Both the position numbers and the translations under genes were made by a program. The notes beneath the pieces are model-generated. The model saw only the letters and a program-made list of their open reading frames with translations, was not told where the DNA came from and searched no databases. This document shows positions 25,771-30,975 of a DNA stretch of 30,975 bases, one piece after another. Origin of the DNA: Poteriospumella lacustris (lineage: Eukaryota > Sar > Chrysophyceae > Chromulinales > Dinobryaceae); assembly GCA_008000375.1 (NCBI GenBank), contig SMOI01000297.1, positions 7,021 through 37,995 on the forward strand, written 5' to 3'. Position 1 is the stretch's first letter. The number at the start of each line of letters is the position of its first letter.

Positions 25771-27045
25771 TTAACTGCAACATACTACTGTTCGAGGAAA
25801 AGGGACACATCGCAAATACCCCGCGACGAGTGGGTCTCGGAAAAAGAGTTCGATTTGTCCCATCACCCCGTCATACGTAAACAACGGCCGCATTTCATCC
25901 AAACGAGCGTGCAACTTCGCCGCTGCCATGTCGTCTGCTAAAAGTGACTTCAAATACAAAACCAAATTGTCAATTTGATTGAAATTGGCGACGAGGCCCA
26001 GATCCGCAACCGACATGTTCGTCCCCAGGAACGGAACCCATGCTTGGTCGTTGTACAAATACACCGGTATTCGACCCATTTGAACGATTCTGAAGAACAA
26101 ATGAATGAAGGTACAAAGAGGGAATCATCTCACGCATCGAACACACAGATAGATACACAGGAGCAACTTACTCGGCCAGTCGAAAGGATGTTCGGCCGTA
26201 CCCTCGAGGTGCGAGGTTGAACATCGATCCGTAGATAACGCTGCGCCAAAGCTTCGTGGCTTTGAATGAGGATGAAAGAATTGTTAGGACAAGAGCAAGC
26301 GAAACAAGACGGTTGCATGCAAGCCCTTACATCCGTACGACTTTGCCTTCAGCCCTTGAGCAATCGATGCCGTGATCGCTTTCACCAGCAGCGCGGTGCG
26401 TTCTTCCCGTGAACTACCGACAAATGTGACATCATTTTGGTAATGATCCGGAGGTGCCACCCACTTCTCCGGTCGCTTTAAAAGAGGAAGAGGGATATGG
26501 CCAAATCCTCCACAAGAAAGGACCAGCACGTTCGGATGCAGCAAAGAAAACTGATCGAGGCCTTCGGCTGATTGACTCACGGTGACGTACAGCACATTGG
26601 GGCGGAGAACAGAGCTTAGGGCCTTCTCCATCTCTGGCATTCGATCAACAAGCAAGGCATCGACCCAATTGAAAAACAGTGGTACCATACCACTGAAATC
26701 TTGTAGTGGGCGCTTTCCAAACCGCTGGATCCAGATGTTTTCGATCCAGGGCCCAGAGTAATTGCTGTACTTGTGAATGGGAATCGACCGAAAATGCTGG
26801 GCAATGTGGTTTATCTGTTCAAAGTGCTCTTCCGCATCGGCAGGAAATATGTATTGGCCGGGAAACTTGATGGGAACAGTGGGGTTTTCGTAGAGCCAAG
26901 AATGCATACAGGAGTCGCGCACGCGGTCCAACGTTTGGTTGACGCGGAGGAAGAACGAGCTATTAGAGCCGCTCTCGGAATCTGAGCGACATATGATGAG
27001 CACGCTACCAAGTAGCAATGCCCATAGTTTCATGGCAGCCAACAT
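25771..27045 (-). CDS. Exostosin-like glycosyltransferase (GT47)
   Basis: Three exons, 26331-27045, 26172-26259 and 25771-26089, with introns of 71 and 82 bases, give 373 residues. Splicing rebuilds the GT47 core across two introns: YGSTKLWRSVIYGSMF, NLAPRGYGRTSFRLAE and IVQMGRIPVYLYND. This is the typical exostosin pattern of APRGxGxxSFRLxE, then GxIPVYI. Upstream are FVGSSREERTALLVKAI and VSQSAEGLDQFSLLHPNVLV. The protein starts MLAAMKLWALLLGSVLIIC, a signal anchor or signal peptide, and has N-glycosylation sequons (NSS, NQT, NYS). The frame is open upstream, but the next possible start is TTG, so I use the ATG at 27045. GT47 enzymes build heparan, xyloglucan or pectin side chains in the Golgi; the acceptor here is unknown. 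It is divergent from the GT23 gene. Confidence 0.9.
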
Positions 27046-27595
27046 TTTTTGTCGACGTGAGACGCCCAAGTTACGCAAACCACAAGAGTCTATTGATGAG
27101 AAACTTTTTCCCCCAGAGCTCCTTCACCCCTATCGCCACTCTGCACTGGCATGCAATCTTCTGTTCTGAAGTGTAAGGCCTACTAAGGAGAATAACACGA
27201 AGTCATCTCGCCGACTGTTGGCGGTTTGTTTGCGAAGTGGGTTGGCATGATGACGATGTCCTCACAGTGGAACAGCGCCGCCGACCGACGAGCGAAATCT
27301 GCAAGAGCCCGCGGCAGTGACGCTTTGGGGTCACCAAAATATTGCGAAGTCCAGGTCCATGGCCAAAGTCTCACCGAGACAAGCCGATAGCAGCAAACAG
27401 AGAGCCAATCACTTCGACTTCGGATGAGAAAGACGCAAGCTATTGAGGTCAGTAGATTGAGTTTCCCTCTGTGTCGAAGTTCTATCGTGAGTGGAGAAGT
27501 GATCGTTATTTTTTTCGAGTGGAAACGGTGACGCAAGGTTGGCTGGGTGGTCAAAGAGTTGCTGTGGTGTTCCCTTCTGTGGACGTTCCTCAACC
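27046..27595. promoter_or_regulatory. Divergent intergenic region between GT47 and GT23 genes
   Basis: About 550 bases between two glycosyltransferase start codons, presumably a shared promoter region. On the minus strand an open frame without an ATG start (27183-27593) ends with LADFARRSAALFHCEDIVIM and ANKPPTVGE. This weakly recalls the CEDI...KPP end of GT64 domains and may be a gene fragment. Confidence 0.45.
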
Positions 27596-30058
27596 ATGCA
27601 GCATTATTTCTTTTACTATTTCACTGTGGTTCTTCTGTTGGTGACCATCGGGAATGCGATGGACAGTCATGTGTACGTGAAGTACATCCCAGCCTCAGCC
27701 GAAGAAGCCCAACGACAAGCAGCGACGCCCACATGTCGCCTTCAGAAAGCGCTATCTCCTGAATTCCATTTCAACAACGGGCGCATCCGCAACTTAGAGC
27801 GCATATTTCGTTACTTGGATGCGTTGTACGCACATCCACTGGACCCCGTCGCGGACAACACCACCGACATCGCCCCGACCTGCAATCGTAGCATCGCCTT
27901 CACCACCACGTTCTACGGAGGTGGCTTCTTTTCTCATTTCCAGTCCTACGCGAAGACGATGATGTTCGGCCTGCACCACATGAACTTCTCCGCGCCGCTC
28001 ATTCCCCATGGCGACATCCTCGGCTACTCCACGACCAAGCACTGTGACTTCGCCCAGCGATCCTTCTATTGCTACTTCCAGGATCTGTCACCTTGCCAAG
28101 CCAACTGGTCGTCGTCCACGGTCCCGTTGAGTCCATCGGTGTATCGGTATCGAGCCTTCGACCGCGCGATAATTCCGCAGGAGTTTCAACGACATGGAGA
28201 GGCCTTTTGGTGGGGAGCCCTGCAGTACTACGTGTTCATGCACCTGCACGGCGGAATCGTCAGCGCCTATATCAAGAATGACGCTCTGCAAGAGACACCC
28301 TTCTACGTGAAGATCAGTCTGCCGCGATCGGTGCGGGTCGCACCCTCCCGAACTGTCCAAGCGAAAAACGATCAACAAGTGAAGAAGGATCACCGAGCGC
28401 TGACCGCAGTCGGTCACGGCGTCAGTCTTCCTCTGCCAAACAATCCGAGCCGTGTGGTCATCCCCAACGGCGGTGGACCACACGTCCCGTCAACGATCAA
28501 AGTGCAGCCGCGGCGCTTCACGCGACGTCCCGCGGCGCCCCAGCACCGTGTCGGCCCTCGCCCGACCTCGACGACGGTACTCACCAAAGAGCAACGAATC
28601 GCTGCCGTACAACGTGCGTCTCAATCGCTACCACCGCCATACGCTGTGGACAACAGCGGTGCCGTGCATCCGAGAGCGCGCCAATACCACCGTCTGGTGC
28701 CCAATATCACCCGAACGAGACCGTTGAACGTCGCACCAGAAGACAACCTCAACACCCCCCAAGTGTTGCCGTTGAAACCCAAAGAATCTCGGGTGTGGTC
28801 GCCTCGGGGGAGTCGCTCTTCAGCCGCCGCCTCGTCGTCCTCGTCGGCCACCGATGCCGACGCGTCAACGAGACAGTCCACCCCATCGAAGATCGCCCGG
28901 CGCCCCATGGCCACGCTGGCTGCCACTTGGCTACCGCGCATCGGTGTGCATGTACGAGCGACGAACATCGACCACGAAGAGCCCGCGCAGATTATGCTGT
29001 CGGAAGACAACGCCGCCTTACGCACGCGCAGCTTCACCCTCGCCGACATCGACAAGCGCATCCGCAACTCGTCGCTGTGTCAGCTGCGCTACACCTTCCC
29101 ACGGCCCCGCGACGAGTTCACGCAGTGCTTCACGGCCGTCGAGTTGTTCGCGTTCCCAGACGCGGGCAATGCGACGACGACGGTGGCAGTGCCCAACTCG
29201 TATGAGCAGTGGCGCGTGTTCAACATCCTGCGGCTGGCGGCCGCGGGCAAAGTGAGCCTGCTGTATCGCCGGGACGTGCTGAAGTACGGTCGCTTCCTGC
29301 TGGCGGCGGGGAGGAACGTGCAGTCGTGGCTGGCGAACGGCGAGGTGCTGAAGCGAACGCCGGCGACGAGCGACGCCTTCGACTTGTACCACTCGGGCAT
29401 GTTCGTGCCCATGGCCACCGTGCGGCAGATGCTGCAGCTCTATGAACGAGCGTGTCACTACGGCAACGATACCACGGGCCTAGCAGATGGCACCGCGAGC
29501 GAGACGTGCACGTTCACAAGTGACGACGCCGCCTTCGTGCGGCACGCGACCGGTGCCGATGCTGGCGGCTGGGCGATCCCCGTCGACGTGTTGCTGGTCT
29601 CGGACGACGCGGCGGTGTTGAACGCGGTCGAGTCGCGCTACCACTGGCTGTCCTTTCCCCCGGGACTGTCGCAGGACATCCTGCACGACAAGCGGGCGCG
29701 ACACAAGTACGCTCACGCGGGCAGTGCGCTGCGACAGGCGTCGGCCAAGTCGCATTACTCGACGATGCCGGTGCAGGCCAGTCTCGAGGTCCTGCGCGAC
29801 GTCTACTACCTCGTGCACGCCTGCAGCGTGCTCATTGGCAGTGCCTCGTCGCAGGTCTTTCGCGCCGCGGTGAGTATGGGCGGCGCGATCGGCCGGGTGG
29901 CGGAGGTGCGCTGGCTGGACACCGCGGCGGAGCAACGGGCGTGGAAACGACGCGCCGACAAGATCGCGATGCCCTTTCCGGAGATATCGTCCCCCGACAG
30001 CGACGACGCTGAGCAGGCTGCCGCGTCGCCGTACGGAGCTGAGCCGTACGGTGCGTGA
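27596..30058 (+). CDS. Alpha-1,6-fucosyltransferase-like protein (GT23/FUT8-like) with disordered insert
   Basis: A single exon of 820 residues starting MQHYFFYYFTVVLLLVTIGN, a type II signal anchor. The upstream in-frame TTG is not used. Residues 95-245 hold the N-terminal half of the GT23 fold (TTFYGGGFFSHFQSYAKTMM, then FWWGALQYYVFMHL). Residues 245-440 are a disordered Arg/Pro/Ser-rich insert of about 200 residues. The donor-binding half begins IGVHVRATN (about 449-457), followed by VDVLLVSDDAAVLNAVESRY and VLRDVYYLVHACSVLIGSAS, SQVFRAAV, matching the FUT8 pattern HVRRTD, LATDDP and FSSQVCR. The second Arg of the HVRR pair is Ala. FUT8 adds core fucose to N-glycans from GDP-fucose in the Golgi; here donor and acceptor are inferred. 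The GC content rises sharply in the 3' half. Confidence 0.82.
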   Translation: MQHYFFYYFTVVLLLVTIGNAMDSHVYVKYIPASAEEAQRQAATPTCRLQKALSPEFHFNNGRIRNLERIFRYLDALYAHPLDPVADNTTDIAPTCNRSIAFTTTFYGGGFFSHFQSYAKTMMFGLHHMNFSAPLIPHGDILGYSTTKHCDFAQRSFYCYFQDLSPCQANWSSSTVPLSPSVYRYRAFDRAIIPQEFQRHGEAFWWGALQYYVFMHLHGGIVSAYIKNDALQETPFYVKISLPRSVRVAPSRTVQAKNDQQVKKDHRALTAVGHGVSLPLPNNPSRVVIPNGGGPHVPSTIKVQPRRFTRRPAAPQHRVGPRPTSTTVLTKEQRIAAVQRASQSLPPPYAVDNSGAVHPRARQYHRLVPNITRTRPLNVAPEDNLNTPQVLPLKPKESRVWSPRGSRSSAAASSSSSATDADASTRQSTPSKIARRPMATLAATWLPRIGVHVRATNIDHEEPAQIMLSEDNAALRTRSFTLADIDKRIRNSSLCQLRYTFPRPRDEFTQCFTAVELFAFPDAGNATTTVAVPNSYEQWRVFNILRLAAAGKVSLLYRRDVLKYGRFLLAAGRNVQSWLANGEVLKRTPATSDAFDLYHSGMFVPMATVRQMLQLYERACHYGNDTTGLADGTASETCTFTSDDAAFVRHATGADAGGWAIPVDVLLVSDDAAVLNAVESRYHWLSFPPGLSQDILHDKRARHKYAHAGSALRQASAKSHYSTMPVQASLEVLRDVYYLVHACSVLIGSASSQVFRAAVSMGGAIGRVAEVRWLDTAAEQRAWKRRADKIAMPFPEISSPDSDDAEQAAASPYGAEPYGA

Positions 30059-30899
30059 AGAGGGCACTGTCGCGGTTGTTCGCTCCTCTTCTTTGTCCTC
30101 CGTTCGCTATTTGTTTCCGTTTATTCTCTCCACGAGACCACCCCTCTCTCGTCCGTTGGCTGTTGCTTTGGTTTGGTTTATGATTCGTTGCCTTGCCCCT
30201 CCCCTGTATGTCTGTCTGTCCGTCTGTCTCTGCGCGTTGCTCCGCTGCCTCTCTCGGTCGCTCTGCGCGCAGCTATCTCTCCTCATCGTGGCGCTGTCGC
30301 ATCGACAGCAGTTGTCGTCGCTGCTGTGGTGTTTGTTTCGACTCGTTGGTCCGTCGGCGCTGCGCCATGTGGACGGGCGCCTCCGGTGGGCGTCGGTCCG
30401 ATATCCTGTCCGCTGTGTCCTGTGCCGTGTCTCTTCGTTTGTTTGTGGTCGTTGACTGCTGTGTGCGCGCTCGATGGATGTCGCACGCTGTCGGCGGTGG
30501 CCGTGTCTGTGGTTTCTTGCGTCGGTACGTCGTCCTCGACGGCAGAAATCCCTCCTCCACCTGTGCCAGCGTCCTGTGCCAGCGTCCTGTGCCAGCGTCC
30601 TCGTCTATCCATCGCCGTTCGTCCTCCTACCCCCTCCCCCGCAATCCTTGTTCGCCTCTGCCCTCGTCGTCTCTGCAGTTTTCTCTCTGACTTTTTTCAT
30701 ATTGCGCCTCCTTCCCCTCTCGTTACGGTGCGTTGCTTTGGTTTGCTCTGTTCAGCTACACTTCTTTCTCAGTTACACGTCCCGCCGGTCTCTCTGTACT
30801 CAGAGCCCCTCTTCGTCATAGCCGCTAAGCGTTTAACTCATCACCCCCATCCCCCTTACCCGCTCCGTTCCGTTCCGTCGCTGTGCCATGCAGCCGTAG
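30059..30899. other. Pyrimidine-rich intergenic region
   Basis: About 840 T/C-rich bases after the GT23 gene. Several frames are open for 130-245 codons only because the composition is poor in stop codons; their products are Cys/Ser/Val-rich with no family signature. It contains three perfect copies of a 13-base repeat at 30561-30599. It probably holds the GT23 3' UTR and the promoter or first intron of the next gene. Confidence 0.5.
30561..30599. repeat. Tandem repeat, three copies of 13 bases
   Basis: CTGTGCCAGCGTC occurs three times in perfect tandem. It is intergenic or intronic. No function is apparent. Confidence 0.9.
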
Positions 30900-30975
30900 C
30901 CAGGCGCTGAAGACCACCGACGGCTTCTTCAAGAAGCTCTACGCGCGCGCCAAGCAACTGGACGTGCCGCCATTC
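30900..30975 (+). CDS. Partial exon of a further gene, truncated by the window end
   Basis: After a pyrimidine-rich stretch and a TAG acceptor (30897-30899) an open frame reads QALKTTDGFFKKLYARAKQL, then DVPPF, to the window end. Nearly all third codon positions are C or G, like the GT23 gene next door. The acceptor could instead be the CAG at 30901-30903. The minus strand is also open in one frame, but its codon usage is less biased. The product is unknown; too little is present to name a family. Confidence 0.5.

Noticed and set aside
25750-25775. GTTAACGGTTAAC direct repeat resembling telomere or integration sequence
   Set aside because: Only two short copies, located at the GT47 stop codon; no array.
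30173-30910. 245-codon ORF after the GT23 gene
   Set aside because: Three overlapping frames are open at once because the DNA is T/C-rich; the product is Ser/Cys/Val-rich with no signature.

Overview
The window is nuclear DNA from a eukaryote with a compact, densely packed genome. Genes lie on both strands. They have few, short introns: 17 in the firm models, all 61-83 bases with GT...AG ends, mostly GTAAGT-like donors. Housekeeping proteins (eIF1A, ribosomal protein uL1/L10a, Cdc14, RPAP3, Hikeshi, ISCA1, COX5B) show a eukaryotic nucleus with mitochondria. A phytoene synthase whose leader looks like a signal peptide followed by a Phe-containing transit-like stretch, and a CCT-domain protein, point to a photosynthetic protist, most likely an alga with a complex (secondary) plastid such as an ochrophyte. 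The lineage is inference; nothing here fixes the species.

Layout. 1-3.8 kb: a myristoylated calcineurin-B-like EF-hand protein (+) converging on eIF1A (-), then phytoene synthase (+) converging on COX5B (-). 4.3-7.7 kb: a CCT-domain nuclear protein (+), a 1.1 kb stretch with no gene I can support, and an ankyrin-repeat protein with a signal peptide (+). 8-10.8 kb: a Pro/Gln-rich secreted or membrane-anchored protein carrying a pyrimidine 5'-nucleotidase (UMPH-1) fold with damaged catalytic motifs (-). 11.1-13.8 kb: ISCA1 (+) and RPAP3 (-). 14.3-18.7 kb: two multi-pass membrane proteins (-), the second with a 600-residue low-complexity tail holding a 40-residue tandem duplication. 19.3-24.3 kb: Hikeshi (+), Cdc14 (-), a possible small two-exon gene (-) and L10a (-). 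24.6-30 kb: a secreted SMP-30-like beta-propeller (+), a GT47 exostosin-like glycosyltransferase (-) and, head to head with it, a GT23/FUT8-like fucosyltransferase (+). The last 76 bases look like an exon of a further gene.

How the genes relate. There are no operons, and neighbours are mostly housekeeping genes of unrelated function. Themes that do recur are chaperones (RPAP3 of R2TP; Hikeshi for Hsp70 import), mitochondria (COX5B, ISCA1), and the secretory pathway (ankyrin protein, UMPH-like protein, SMP-30, GT47, GT23). The only pair with related function and a shared promoter region is GT47/GT23. Several divergent pairs share 330-550 base intergenic regions that probably hold both promoters. 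I see no CRISPR array, transposon, tRNA or rRNA.
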